64,000 bases of DNA from NCBI GenBank assembly GCA_021772915.1, contig JAJFLB010000016.1:62001-126000 (forward strand). Reading direction: 5' to 3'. Numbering within the stretch: position 1 is the first letter of the stretch; the number at the start of each line of letters is the position of its first letter. The position numbers and the translations under genes were made by a program. Of the stretch, positions 27,825 through 37,059 are shown in pieces. Source of the DNA: Gammaproteobacteria bacterium. Lineage in GTDB: Bacteria > Pseudomonadota > Gammaproteobacteria > Xanthomonadales > SZUA-36. The notes below the pieces were generated by a model. That model was not told where the DNA came from and made no database searches. It worked only from the letters and a program-made list of their open reading frames with translations.

Positions 27825-28823
27825 TTGAAGGAAACGATACTTGTCACCGGCGGAACCGGCTTTATCGGATCGCATACCAGCGTTGCCCTGCTTGATGCCG
27901 GTTATGAAGTTATCGTAGTAGACAACCTCAGCAACAGCGACGCCGGTGTAATCCAGCGTATTGAACAGATTTGCAGTCGCGGGCCACGCTTCATTGAAGG
28001 CGATGTACGTGATTCCGATCTACTGACTTCCATATTTTCCGAATTTGCAGTTGTGGCCGTAGTTCATTTCGCCGGTCTCAAAGCCGTTGGTGAGTCGGTC
28101 CAAAAGCCACTTGAGTACTACCAAAATAACGTTGGCGGTTCATTGAAGTTGTTCAAAGTCATGCAAACTGCCGGGGTCAAAACCATCGTATTTTCCTCAT
28201 CAGCCACAGTCTATGGTGACCCTGCCCAATTACCCATTACCGAATCTTTCCCACTCTCTGCTACGAATCCGTACGGCGCTACCAAATTGGTGATCGAAAA
28301 CATTCTGGCCGATTTGTACAGGGCAGATGAGGAATGGCGAATTGCCCGGCTGCGTTATTTCAATCCCGTGGGTGCGCACGAGAGCGCCTTGATCGGCGAA
28401 AACCCAAAAGGTGTCCCGGACAACCTGATGCCCTACATCAGCCAAACAGCCGCGGGCATCAGGAAGGAACTCAGTGTGTTTGGGGATGACTACAAAACAC
28501 CAGACGGTACCGGTATCCGGGATTATATCCATGTCGTAGATCTTGCCAGCGGCCACGTTGCAGCGTTGGATTACCTGCAGCGCAATGACCAAATGTTAAC
28601 TGTCAATCTGGGAACGGGTAATGGTGTTTCTGTGCTGGAAATGATCAACACATTTGAGTCCACCAATAGCTGTAAGGTCCCCTACCGAATCGCCAAACGC
28701 CGAGCCGGTGATATCGCTCGCTGCTGGGCCGATACGAGCCTCGCCAACCGTCTACTGGAATGGGAAGCAACCCGAACACTGGAAGACATGTGCAGGGATA
28801 CCTGGCGATGGCAGAACTCATGA
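27825..28823 (+). CDS. galE: UDP-glucose 4-epimerase
   Basis: Interconverts UDP-glucose and UDP-galactose. The 332-residue extended SDR has ILVTGGTGFIGSHTSVAL, then VVDNLSNSDAGV, HFAGLKAVGESVQKPL, FSSSATVYGDP and the YGATK active site. The start is TTG at 27825 with AAGGGA 8 bases upstream (27811-27816). No ATG precedes the Rossmann motif. UDP-galactose would serve the GT31-like transferase in the same region. It is convergent with gmd, with 67 bases between their stops. Confidence 0.94.
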   Translation: MKETILVTGGTGFIGSHTSVALLDAGYEVIVVDNLSNSDAGVIQRIEQICSRGPRFIEGDVRDSDLLTSIFSEFAVVAVVHFAGLKAVGESVQKPLEYYQNNVGGSLKLFKVMQTAGVKTIVFSSSATVYGDPAQLPITESFPLSATNPYGATKLVIENILADLYRADEEWRIARLRYFNPVGAHESALIGENPKGVPDNLMPYISQTAAGIRKELSVFGDDYKTPDGTGIRDYIHVVDLASGHVAALDYLQRNDQMLTVNLGTGNGVSVLEMINTFESTNSCKVPYRIAKRRAGDIARCWADTSLANRLLEWEATRTLEDMCRDTWRWQNS

Positions 28824-28890
28824 GTCCAGATCCGGTGTTTGAAAACAACCAGGGCGTGGGTGGGAGGAGGTCAGAAAAAAAAGCAGGTGG

Positions 28891-29865
28891 TCAAGTTGGC
28901 GACAGGTTTTCCATCTCTGCTTCCACCATTAATCTCGCGACGTCACTCATTTTATTCTCGGCCTTCCAACCCAGATTTTTCTCGGCTTTGGCAGGGTTGC
29001 CAACGGATTTTTCAAGATCACTGGGACGCATCAGCCTGTCATCATGTTCAACATGATCTTCCCAGTCCAGTTCCGCCGCACGGAATACTTCCGCAATAAA
29101 ATCACTCAGACAATTGGTTTGTCCGGTCGCAATGACGTAGTCTTCCAACACATCTTGCTGCAACATCAACCACATAGCCTCTACGTATTCGGGTGCCCAC
29201 CCCCAGTCACGCCACACATTGGTATTGCCAAGCCGTAGTTTGTCTGCCTGTCCTTTTGCAATTTCACAGGCTGCTTTTACGATTTTCTGGGTTACAAACC
29301 GGGCTGGGCGCAGCGGTGATTCGTGATTAAACAACAAACCCGAACAGGCTTGTAAATTATAGGCTTCACGATAGTTAGCCAGTTGCCAAAAAGCGGCTGA
29401 CTTGGCCACCGCGTAGGGGCTCCTCGGTGCAAAGAGTGTATCCTCAGTTGCCGGAACACCATTGGTGTTACCAAAACACTCACCCGAGCACGCGTTGTAC
29501 AGTTTACTCGGAATCTCCAGAATACGGATCGCTTCGAGAAGGTTCAATACACCGACACTGATGCTTTCAAATGTCTCCACAGGCTGACTGAAAGACAGGC
29601 CAACAGAGCTTTGGCCACCCAGGTTATAGATTTCATCTGGCCAGATTTTTTTCAATGCATGCAACACACTTCTGAAGTCATTCAGTGAGATGGATTCAAT
29701 CTGTATTTGATCCCGCACCCCGAGCCGTATCAGATTCCGGAATGACGACCCCATGGCATCACGTGATGAGCCATAAACCTTGTATTTCTTATTTAACAAT
29801 AACTGAGCCAGGTAGGCACCATCTTGTCCGGAAACTCCAATAATCAAAGCTTTTCTTTTTGTCAT
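28891..29865 (-). CDS. gmd: GDP-mannose 4,6-dehydratase
   Basis: Converts GDP-mannose to GDP-4-keto-6-deoxymannose, the precursor of GDP-fucose, GDP-rhamnose and GDP-perosamine. The 324-residue protein has ALIIGVSGQDGAYLAQLLL at the start, IYNLGGQSSVGLSFSQP, the NACSGECFGNT active-site strand, YAVAK (YxxxK), and the family-specific WRDWGWAPEYVEAMWLMLQ. The start is ATG 29865; a longer frame up to 29961 lacks support. No fcl (GDP-fucose synthase) is in the window, so the final sugar is unknown; the GT10 gene points to a fucose-like donor. Confidence 0.92.
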   Translation of the reverse strand: MTKRKALIIGVSGQDGAYLAQLLLNKKYKVYGSSRDAMGSSFRNLIRLGVRDQIQIESISLNDFRSVLHALKKIWPDEIYNLGGQSSVGLSFSQPVETFESISVGVLNLLEAIRILEIPSKLYNACSGECFGNTNGVPATEDTLFAPRSPYAVAKSAAFWQLANYREAYNLQACSGLLFNHESPLRPARFVTQKIVKAACEIAKGQADKLRLGNTNVWRDWGWAPEYVEAMWLMLQQDVLEDYVIATGQTNCLSDFIAEVFRAAELDWEDHVEHDDRLMRPSDLEKSVGNPAKAEKNLGWKAENKMSDVARLMVEAEMENLSPT

Positions 29866-30101
29866 TTCTAACTCTTGGCACTGCAAATAGATTGATTTTC
29901 CGAACCGGGGCTGTGTTGGGTTGCACGCCCGCGAAAGGCCCCGCTGTGGTCCATAATACACCGCCCGTGCTTTACTGTGCGCTGTTTGTAAGGATTATTT
30001 CTGATGACGCACCACAGTCTGTTAATATTTTGAGACAAACCGCATATCAAAGCGGTTAAGACGCCGCACCAACCGCCAGCAAAGGTGTAGAATCGCCACC
30101 C

Positions 30102-31232
30102 ATGAAATTGAAGAACATAATAAAAAATCAGCCAAACATGTTCTGGGTGTTTCATTTGGGTGGTTGGATACTGTGGGGTTTTTATAAGTATCTATTAACG
30201 GCAACGACCTTTGGTGAAGTCGATCCCGGTTACTCAGCCTATGTGGCTGTTATTACAGTCATAGGTATAGCAATCTCCGTATTTCTGCGCTACCTGTATC
30301 ACTTTTTGTGGGATCGGGCCTTGTGGCTGCAGGCTATTGGTTTTATCGGTGGCAGTTCACTGGCTGGTTATTTGTGGATAGAGCTTCGTAGCAAGATATT
30401 TTACGGCTGGATTGAAAATGCAGAAGAGACGGCCGCCTACTATGAAAAACTGGGTGATTTGGCAGAACTATATCAAAAAGTCGCCTTTGTCGAGGGCAAT
30501 ACCGGCAGTATTACCATCATGCTTGGCTGGAGCATCTCGTACTTTGCGATCAAGTACTACAGAGTTTTCCAGGAGGTCCGCGAGGGTGCACTGAGGTCCG
30601 CCACCATGGCCCACGAAGCACAACTGAAGATGCTGCGTTACCAGCTAAACCCTCACTTTCTGTTCAACACGCTCAACGCAATATCCACGCTGGTGCTGGA
30701 ACGAAACACCGACCTGGCCAACCGCATGGTTACCAAACTGTCCAGTTTCCTGCGTTATTCACTGGATAATGACCCGATGACGAAAATCACCCTGGCACAG
30801 GAGCTAAAAGCCCTGCAGCTATACCTGGATATCGAAAAAGTCCGATTTGAGGATCGCCTATTGCTGGATCTCGATATCGAAGAAGTTGCCCAAGGTGCTT
30901 TGATCCCAAGCCTTTTATTGCAACCCTTGATTGAAAATGCCATCAAATACGGCATCGCCCGCTCAGAAACGGGTGGGCACCTCAAAATTTCCGCCAAGGT
31001 TTTTGCCGGTGATCTATTCATTGAGTTGTGCGATGATGGTCCCGGATGTGAGTTGGTCGATGGCCAGATACCAGATGCAAAGGGCGTTGGCCTAAGCAAC
31101 ACCCGCGAACGCCTGGCAACCATCTACGGTCCCGAGCATTCCATCAAATTGAGCAAAACCGACCCTCACGGCCTCACCATCTTCATCCGCATCCCCTTCA
31201 CCGAAAACAGGGTTCCTACCAGCCAACCGTAG
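30102..31232 (+). CDS. LytS/YehU-type sensor histidine kinase
   Basis: A 376-residue membrane kinase. Four hydrophobic segments occupy residues about 12-165, with a charged loop in between. The His_kinase domain then has the phosphoacceptor motif QLNPHFLFNTLNAIS (His185), LSSFLRYSLDN, an N-box (LLQPLIENAIKYGI) and a G-box GVGLSNTRERLATIYG. This class normally phosphorylates a LytTR response regulator encoded next to it, but the next gene is a transposase between REP clusters, so it is an orphan here. It is divergent from gmd. The stimulus is unknown. Confidence 0.88.
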   Translation: MKLKNIIKNQPNMFWVFHLGGWILWGFYKYLLTATTFGEVDPGYSAYVAVITVIGIAISVFLRYLYHFLWDRALWLQAIGFIGGSSLAGYLWIELRSKIFYGWIENAEETAAYYEKLGDLAELYQKVAFVEGNTGSITIMLGWSISYFAIKYYRVFQEVREGALRSATMAHEAQLKMLRYQLNPHFLFNTLNAISTLVLERNTDLANRMVTKLSSFLRYSLDNDPMTKITLAQELKALQLYLDIEKVRFEDRLLLDLDIEEVAQGALIPSLLLQPLIENAIKYGIARSETGGHLKISAKVFAGDLFIELCDDGPGCELVDGQIPDAKGVGLSNTRERLATIYGPEHSIKLSKTDPHGLTIFIRIPFTENRVPTSQP

Positions 31233-31607
31233 GACCGACGAGCTAGCTCGTCGGGAACCAAACACGTCTCACAAACCAGTGGGACCAACGAACTCGTTTT
31301 TCGGGAACCTCATACCATTCCCGAGCAGCTACGCTGTTCGGTCCTACAGGCCTAATCGAACACCCCGTAATAACCGTAGGACCGACGAGCTAGCTCGTCG
31401 GGAATCAAATACGTCTCACAAACCAGTGGGACCAACGAACTCGTTTATCGGGAACCTCATACCGTTCCCGAGCAGCTACGCTGTTCGGTCCTACCGGCCA
31501 AATCGAACACCCGTAATAACCGTAGGACCGACGAGCTAGCTCGTCGGGAACCTTTCGATACGTGAATAACGGCAGATGTTCCCGATGAATGAATTCATCG
31601 GTCCTAC
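31229..31607. repeat. REP cluster upstream of the RAYT transposase
   Basis: Two and a fraction tandem units of 147 and 146 bases, beginning at 31229, 31376 and 31522 with GTAGGACC. Each full unit has a REP palindrome (arms GACGAGC/GCTCGTC flanked by GTAGGACC and GGGAAC), a second, imperfect palindrome (AACGAACTCG...), and an inverted REP with arms GAGCAGC/GCTGTTC. Another inverted REP (GATGAAT/ATTCATC arms) closes the cluster at 31578-31607. It starts right at the histidine-kinase stop. Confidence 0.9.
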
Positions 31608-31663
31608 AAGACTTTCAGCAGTTTCCTGTATCAACCATTGCTACCGGCCGTTAGTGTTTCTTC

Positions 31664-32137
31664 ATGGCACAACAGCAACTGGCATTCCGGAATATCTATC
31701 ACAGCAATGACCTCCGAAAGGGCCGTTACTCCCAACCCGGAGGGATATACCTGGTCACCTTTGTCACCCAGCAAAGACTTCAACTCTTCGTTGATCTACG
31801 TAATGCCAGGCTTGTCATTACTTGCTTAATGAAGTCCAAAAGTGCTGAAACCCTGTGCTTTGTCGTAATGCCGGATCATGTTCACTGGCTGTTGCAATTG
31901 CGGCCTCATGGAGATCTTTCTGCCGCTGTCAAAGGGGTAAAATCGGCCAGCGCAAGGTTACTCAACAAGAAGATCAAACGCCGTGGCAGTATCTGGCAAA
32001 AGGGATTCCACGACCATGCACTAAGGCGGGAAGAGAGTGTTCTCTCCGTCGCCCGCTACATCGTCGCGAACCCGTTACGTGCAGGCCTGGTCAGATCGCT
32101 ACGAAACTATCCCCACTGGGACGCAAAATGGCTGTAG
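31664..32137 (+). CDS. REP-associated tyrosine transposase (RAYT, Y1 family)
   Basis: A 157-residue single-domain Y1 transposase of the IS200/IS605-like class thought to move or maintain REP elements. It has an N-terminal YHSNDLRKGRYSQPGGIYLV, the metal-binding HxH in FVVMPDHVHWLLQL (residues about 68-81), and the catalytic tyrosine in VARYIVANPLRAGLV near residue 133. REP clusters lie on both sides (31229-31607 and 32152-32492), the usual mark of a RAYT locus. REPs of the same sequence family recur across the window. No inverted repeats of a conventional IS surround it, so it is probably a domesticated or REP-bound RAYT. Confidence 0.92.
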   Translation: MAQQQLAFRNIYHSNDLRKGRYSQPGGIYLVTFVTQQRLQLFVDLRNARLVITCLMKSKSAETLCFVVMPDHVHWLLQLRPHGDLSAAVKGVKSASARLLNKKIKRRGSIWQKGFHDHALRREESVLSVARYIVANPLRAGLVRSLRNYPHWDAKWL

Positions 32138-32151
32138 AACTGACAGACCGG

Positions 32152-32492
32152 GGGACCAACGAGCTTACTCGTCGGGAACCATCTTGTTCGTGATGACTAA
32201 AGTCATCACTCCTACAGGAACTGCCGAGCTGTGGGACCAACGAGCTTACTCGTCGGGAACCATCTTGTTCGTGATGACTAAAGTCAGCACTCCTACACGA
32301 ACTGCCGAGTTGTGGGACCGACGAGCTTACTCGTCGGGAACCATCTTGTTCGTGATGACTAAAGTCATCACTCCTACACGAACTGCCGAGCTGTGGGACC
32401 GACGAGCTTGCTCGTCGGGAATTCTCCAACGGTAAACAAACAATGGCATTCCCGATTAATGGCGTTCCTGATGGGCGAGCTCATCGGTCCTA
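32152..32492. repeat. REP array downstream of the RAYT, exact 81-bp period
   Basis: Four copies begin with GGGACC at 32152, 32233, 32314 and 32395, each exactly 81 bases apart. Each unit pairs a REP palindrome (arms ACGAGC/GCTCGT type) with a second palindrome (GTGATGACT / AGTCATCAC, two-base centre) and ends in CCTACA. The fourth is cut short. An inverted REP with arms GATGGGC-like/GCTCATC follows at about 32463-32492. Because 81 is a multiple of three, open frames run through it; these are artefacts. Confidence 0.92.
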
Positions 32493-32548
32493 TAAGGTGC
32501 CGATGAAGTCAGCCGCTGGAGTGTGACCAGCTTGTTGGACTTGTAAAA

Positions 32549-34285
32549 TCACTCCTTTGGAACCGCCAACCGCAGCACACGGTTGCGTTGGTGTTGGCTG
32601 CGCTGAATATGTACTCTGCTTTCCACTTCCCGGGCAAAATCAGGTTTGCCATCTAGCCACTCAATGCTGTTACCCGGGATCTTCAGACGATATTCAACCC
32701 GCCCGTCATCCGCCTGGTCGAACACACTCAATTTGTCAATTAGCTCAATTTTCCCAAACTTGCGGTTATAGCGTTCAACCCAAATCGGCTGGGGAGATAA
32801 GGGTGCGTCTGGTTGTTGCACCCGCTCCAGCATTCGCAACAGGTCCGCCTGTTGGAAATACCGTCCATCCAGAACTCCACGTGGATAGCCCGGGCCAATA
32901 ACCAATAATGGTACACGAGCACGGGCGCTGTCCCCGTAACGATGGGTCTCAGCTGCGGTCAACGGCCGCATTTGACGATGATCCCCAGTAATCAGTAGTA
33001 TGCCCTCGTCAAAGTACCCCTGAGTCTGCAGATGCCTGTAAAACAGCATTAACTGTTGCAGACTCCAGTCCCAGACCGCTTTAGCGGTATCTGGCCCTTC
33101 ATTGGGATGGGTATAGGGTAAATGGGTACTGGTCGTGGCCAACACGAGCACAAAGGGCTGTGTTGCCAATGCCAGGCTCTCTGCCCGTAACAGTGCCTCC
33201 GCGTAGAGCAGGTCATCCGGGGGTGCATCCTGCACAATACGTGGTGCATCCCGCATACTGGCCACTTCGTCACGACCCCGGCTGCGATCGATTCCGAGTC
33301 CCTGGAGATAACGATCCAGGCCGATGAAACCAAGATTGGCATTGGTCAGAAATTCCACAAAATAACCTTGCCGGCGGTACTCGGCGATGACTGAAGGCTG
33401 TGGCGCAAACTCGTCAAACATGTACTCTGTCGCAGTCGGATAATGGATAGGGGGAAACCCGCTCAACAGAGCAATCAGGCCACCTTCGGAAGCCTGATGA
33501 TTGGCAAGGAAATTGCTGAACGACAAGCCTTCCTGCGCCAATTCATCAAAACGACCCAACAGTTCACCTCGTCCGGAAAGCAGCTTCGAATTGATGGATG
33601 ACAGCGACTCGACAACCAGCAAGATGACGTTTGGCTTTTCTGCCGGCACCTCCACAGGGGTCCGGTCCAGACTGGCATAAAATCTTATTTGTTCCTCAGA
33701 ATAGACAGGCGCCGGTTGTTGTGAAGGCCACATGCCCAGGAGCCCAGCAGGGCCGAGCATGGCATAACGCGCTAACGGTTGAGGTGCCAAGAATAGGTTT
33801 AAGCTACCGATGGTCAATGTGATCGTAATCAGGGCCATACCGAGTTTCATTCGTGCTGGCGTGAGCCTGGCGACCAGAAAAGGGGCAATTAACAACAATG
33901 AAATCGCAAGATAGGCGGGTCCATCCATGAAACTCAGGGCCACCCGCCACTCCGGCAAGAAACGTCCAATATCTGCTGGTGCGGCATGCTCGTCCAGCGC
34001 CAGCAAGACGAAACTGTCCACCAGGTAAAACGCCGCCAGTAACAGAAGTACAAGCCGGGATGAGATCTGCAGCAATTTAAACCTGGTGGAGCCGTGAAAA
34101 ATGGCGACCATCAACACTGGTGCAACAAAGAGCAGATCAAGACCGACAAGTACTACAAACGTCAATAAGCCAGAACCCATGCTCGTCGTCAATATGGCGG
34201 CCTTATACACTCCAAGTAGCAGCGCAAATAGCACCAGACCGATTGGGAGATAGCGGGTTTTCAATGGGTTACCTGATTTTCGCAT
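32549..34285 (-). CDS. LTA-synthase-like sulfatase-family membrane protein
   Basis: A 578-residue protein with about five N-terminal membrane helices (residues 10-200) and a periplasmic alkaline-phosphatase-superfamily domain. The domain has a metal/nucleophile segment (PNVILLVVESLSSINSKLL), ASEGGLIALLSGFPPI, a THLPYTHP histidine motif and LLITGDHRQM. LtaS-like enzymes transfer phosphoglycerol or phosphoethanolamine to glycans or lipids; the Gram-negative relatives modify periplasmic glucans or LPS. The start at ATG 34285 is preferred. The frame extends upstream to 34366 only by reading through a REP element. Minus strand, alone. Confidence 0.8.
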   Translation of the reverse strand: MRKSGNPLKTRYLPIGLVLFALLLGVYKAAILTTSMGSGLLTFVVLVGLDLLFVAPVLMVAIFHGSTRFKLLQISSRLVLLLLAAFYLVDSFVLLALDEHAAPADIGRFLPEWRVALSFMDGPAYLAISLLLIAPFLVARLTPARMKLGMALITITLTIGSLNLFLAPQPLARYAMLGPAGLLGMWPSQQPAPVYSEEQIRFYASLDRTPVEVPAEKPNVILLVVESLSSINSKLLSGRGELLGRFDELAQEGLSFSNFLANHQASEGGLIALLSGFPPIHYPTATEYMFDEFAPQPSVIAEYRRQGYFVEFLTNANLGFIGLDRYLQGLGIDRSRGRDEVASMRDAPRIVQDAPPDDLLYAEALLRAESLALATQPFVLVLATTSTHLPYTHPNEGPDTAKAVWDWSLQQLMLFYRHLQTQGYFDEGILLITGDHRQMRPLTAAETHRYGDSARARVPLLVIGPGYPRGVLDGRYFQQADLLRMLERVQQPDAPLSPQPIWVERYNRKFGKIELIDKLSVFDQADDGRVEYRLKIPGNSIEWLDGKPDFAREVESRVHIQRSQHQRNRVLRLAVPKE

Positions 34286-34337
34286 GAAATACACTGTAAC
34301 TCGGACAAACGCTTGATGGCGTTTCCCTAGCGTTGAA

Positions 34338-34444
34338 TTCCCGACGAACAAGCTCGTCGGTCCCACGAATATCCCACGTAGGCGCGAGGACGCCAGTCAT
34401 CGCGAATTCTTTAGGATCCCGATGAGCGTGCTCATCGGTCCTAC
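34338..34444. repeat. Two REP palindromes with a decayed second palindrome between
   Basis: Inverted REPs at 34338-34366 (arms GACGAAC/GCTCGTC) and 34417-34444 (arms GATGAGC/GCTCATC), with a degenerate GCGAGGACGCCAGTCATCGC sequence between them that resembles the second palindrome of the 81-bp array. They lie in the spacer between the sulfatase-like gene and the TonB receptor gene. Confidence 0.85.
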
Positions 34445-34479
34445 AAAAAAGCCCTTGTAGCCGTCTGGCTACAAGGGCT
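34445..34479 (-). terminator. Rho-independent terminator of the TonB receptor gene
   Basis: A perfect 13-base stem (AGCCCTTGTAGCC / GGCTACAAGGGCT) with a 4-base loop, followed on the minus strand by a run of T. It is 43 bases after the receptor stop and next to a REP. Confidence 0.9.
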
Positions 34480-34521
34480 AGATGAGCCGTATACCGATAG
34501 TTATTGGTGTCGGTCAGCTAA

Positions 34522-36807
34522 TCAGTAGTTAAAACCAACCTCAACACCTACGACCCGACCTTTGGCCAGTGGTGAAAAAGTACCGCCTACATTCACAAGT
34601 GGGCTAACAAGGGTAGAGGGTAACTGCGTGTCACCACCGTGTTTAACAGCATTTAGGAGGTTACGGCCATAGATTGACAACACCCAGCGACCGCCGGCGG
34701 TGCTGTAGTCAAGACCTGCATCCAGCATTTCCTGCTCAAGGAGAATGCCAAGATTGTTGTCGGTGTACAGGGAATCATCCCGGTAAGCGAAATTGACCCG
34801 ACCGCTCAGATGACCACCGCCATTGCCGACGTCAACGCTGTGTGTCAGGCCAATGCTGTAGGTCCACTCTGCTGCACGTGGCAACTCAAGATCTTCATCA
34901 GCCTGGTTGATGGCACCATCGCCATTCAGGTCGAAGGTGACATTCTTGTACTCGGGATCAATCCAGCCGAGTGAGGCCTGTAAAACAGTATTGCTACCGA
35001 TGGGGAAAGTGCCGTCGATTTCAAAACCCAGGATATTGGCATCAGCCGTATTCTTGAGAACCTGCACGACGCCTGATACAGGATCGGAAAGGTTGATCTC
35101 ACGCTGCATGTCATCGATCTGGTTATAGAACACCGCAGCATTCAGTCTGCCACCACCCGCTAATTCGGATTTGAAGCCAAATTCCAGATTGTCGACCGTC
35201 TCTTCATCAAAGGGGCCGGGGCCCAGGTTGACCGTGTCAATCGCGGTGTTGCGCAAGTTGTAGCCACCGGAGCGTTGTGCCCGTGACCAATGTCCATAAA
35301 TCCGTCGGTCATCCGCTATTGAATAGGCAAAGCCCAGTTTTCCGGACCACGCATTCCATTCCTCCTCATCACTGAAGTCAAAGGCACAGGTACCCAAGGT
35401 GACATTGCACTCTGTAAGAGCAGGGAAAACACTGGTATTTCTTACCAATGACGTTATTTCGACCTTTTTTTCTTCGTTGGTGAACCGGATACCACCGGTT
35501 ACGGTCCAGTCGTCATCGACCTGATAATCGATCGAAAAGAACGCAGCGATCGTATCCACCCAGTAGTTACCGCCGCCATCCTGCCTAACAAACGGCGCGG
35601 CATTTCCAGTAAGGACACCGACAAGATTGCGTCGTTCGTGATAATTAATCTCATTGGTGAACCAGAAGACACCGGCCGTTACGTTTGATTTGTCAAACGT
35701 ACCGTTGTAGCGTAGCTCGTTGCTGAACTGCTCCGAATTGTTCCAGAACGGTGCGTGAAATAACCAAACCGGCTGAGCATCGATGTCACTTTCCCCCATA
35801 GCCGTGTAATCCCGCCAACCAAAGATATTGGTGACCCTGCCATCACCGAGAGCCACGTTCCAGTTAATTTCAAGCGAAACTAAATCATTTTCAATATCAA
35901 CAAACCCTTCACCGTCAATCGCAAAATCAAAACTATCCCGGTCAAAATTTACAGCATTACCGGGGACGCCTAAACCATTGGTGTGGGTTTGGGAAGCCGG
36001 CCCCTGACCATCGGACTCCAGATGCTCCCAACGCAAGGTCATATCCACATTTTCACTTTGCCAGGTAAATACTGGGCGGAAAATAGTTGTTTTGGACTCA
36101 CCAAAATCTTCGCCATTGAACTGGTTGACGAACCAACCATCGTCATCGTTATGATAGAAGCTTAAGCGCCCACCCATGTTATCACCTAGTGGACCGGAAG
36201 CACTGGCCATCACGTAACGGTTTAGTCCCCCATCACCATTAGGATTGCCATCAAGTGCCACACGTGCCGAAAACTCTCCCTCATCCCCAGGACGCTTGGT
36301 ATTAATCAGAACCGCACCACCGGTCACGTTACGACCAAACAGGGTGCCCTGTGGGCCACGTAGAACCTCGATACTCTTGATGTCAAACATATCCAGGATA
36401 ACACCAGAATTCTGGCCGATATAGACTCCATCGACAAAGACACCGACGGTAGGATCAATGGACGGAATCGAACTGTTAATACCCAGACCACGAATTGAAA
36501 AATTTGCCGTACTGCGGAAGGTACCAATGTCATCCATAGCCACATTAGGCATGGCAACGGCCAGATTTTGCAGATCTCGAACCTTAAGTGCCTCAAGCTG
36601 CCGCGCCCCATAGGCTGTGACTGACAGTGGAACATTCTGTGCCGACTCCTCTCGTTTGCGGGCCGTGACCGTGACCTCTTCCAATAAGGCTGATGTCGCA
36701 TCACTGGACTCTTCTTCCTGAGCCACAACAGAGGTCGGTAACACCAGACCCAGGAATATCAGACTAAATAAGGTAAACCCTATGACGTACAACTTTGTGC
36801 TTTTCAT
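34522..36807 (-). CDS. TonB-dependent outer-membrane receptor
   Basis: A 761-residue receptor with a signal peptide (KLYVIGFTLFSLIFLGLVLP), a TonB-box-like LLEEVTVTARKREESAQNV, a plug domain (FSIRGLGINSSIPSIDPTVG then GVYIGQNSGVILDMFDIKSI and RGPQGTLFGRN), and a 22-strand barrel ending in VVGVEVGFNY with a terminal aromatic. It imports a scarce substrate with TonB energy. The VTARKREE start and FGRNVTGGAV plug are typical of a large gammaproteobacterial group linked to complex organic substrates rather than siderophores alone. Transcribed alone, with its own terminator; the substrate is not readable. Confidence 0.93.
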   Translation of the reverse strand: MKSTKLYVIGFTLFSLIFLGLVLPTSVVAQEEESSDATSALLEEVTVTARKREESAQNVPLSVTAYGARQLEALKVRDLQNLAVAMPNVAMDDIGTFRSTANFSIRGLGINSSIPSIDPTVGVFVDGVYIGQNSGVILDMFDIKSIEVLRGPQGTLFGRNVTGGAVLINTKRPGDEGEFSARVALDGNPNGDGGLNRYVMASASGPLGDNMGGRLSFYHNDDDGWFVNQFNGEDFGESKTTIFRPVFTWQSENVDMTLRWEHLESDGQGPASQTHTNGLGVPGNAVNFDRDSFDFAIDGEGFVDIENDLVSLEINWNVALGDGRVTNIFGWRDYTAMGESDIDAQPVWLFHAPFWNNSEQFSNELRYNGTFDKSNVTAGVFWFTNEINYHERRNLVGVLTGNAAPFVRQDGGGNYWVDTIAAFFSIDYQVDDDWTVTGGIRFTNEEKKVEITSLVRNTSVFPALTECNVTLGTCAFDFSDEEEWNAWSGKLGFAYSIADDRRIYGHWSRAQRSGGYNLRNTAIDTVNLGPGPFDEETVDNLEFGFKSELAGGGRLNAAVFYNQIDDMQREINLSDPVSGVVQVLKNTADANILGFEIDGTFPIGSNTVLQASLGWIDPEYKNVTFDLNGDGAINQADEDLELPRAAEWTYSIGLTHSVDVGNGGGHLSGRVNFAYRDDSLYTDNNLGILLEQEMLDAGLDYSTAGGRWVLSIYGRNLLNAVKHGGDTQLPSTLVSPLVNVGGTFSPLAKGRVVGVEVGFNY

Positions 36808-37013
36808 GAGCTTTATCCTATAAACAGTTGAAATTAGGTTCTTTTATGTGTTTTCTATGCTTCGTTTATATGTGAACTATAAATATACACCTTTTTAGGA
36901 ATAAATCGTAGGGTTGATGGGTTTACGTATCCGGGTACTGCGACTGCAAAAACCGTATCCCCCTGCGGCAGGTTTTGTGGGAATATCACCGATTTGGTGT
37001 GAACAGCCTTGGG

Positions 37014-37042
37014 TTCCCGATGAGCGGGCTCATCGGTCCTAC
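37014..37042. repeat. Single REP palindrome
   Basis: Inverted REP (arms GATGAGC/GCTCATC, flanks TTCCC and CCTAC) 17 bases after the stop of the DUF3179 gene, in the gap before the TonB receptor gene's upstream region. Confidence 0.85.
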
Positions 37043-37059
37043 GGGAGGGTGGGATTTAT

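Noticed and set aside
32152..32421. Possible CRISPR array
   Set aside because: Units are contiguous 81-bp near-copies without unique spacers, and contain REP palindromes; no cas genes are near.
32037..32435. Open frames through the 81-bp repeat array on both strands
   Set aside because: The period is a multiple of three, so any stop-free unit gives a long frame; composition is repetitive and palindromic with no start or domain.
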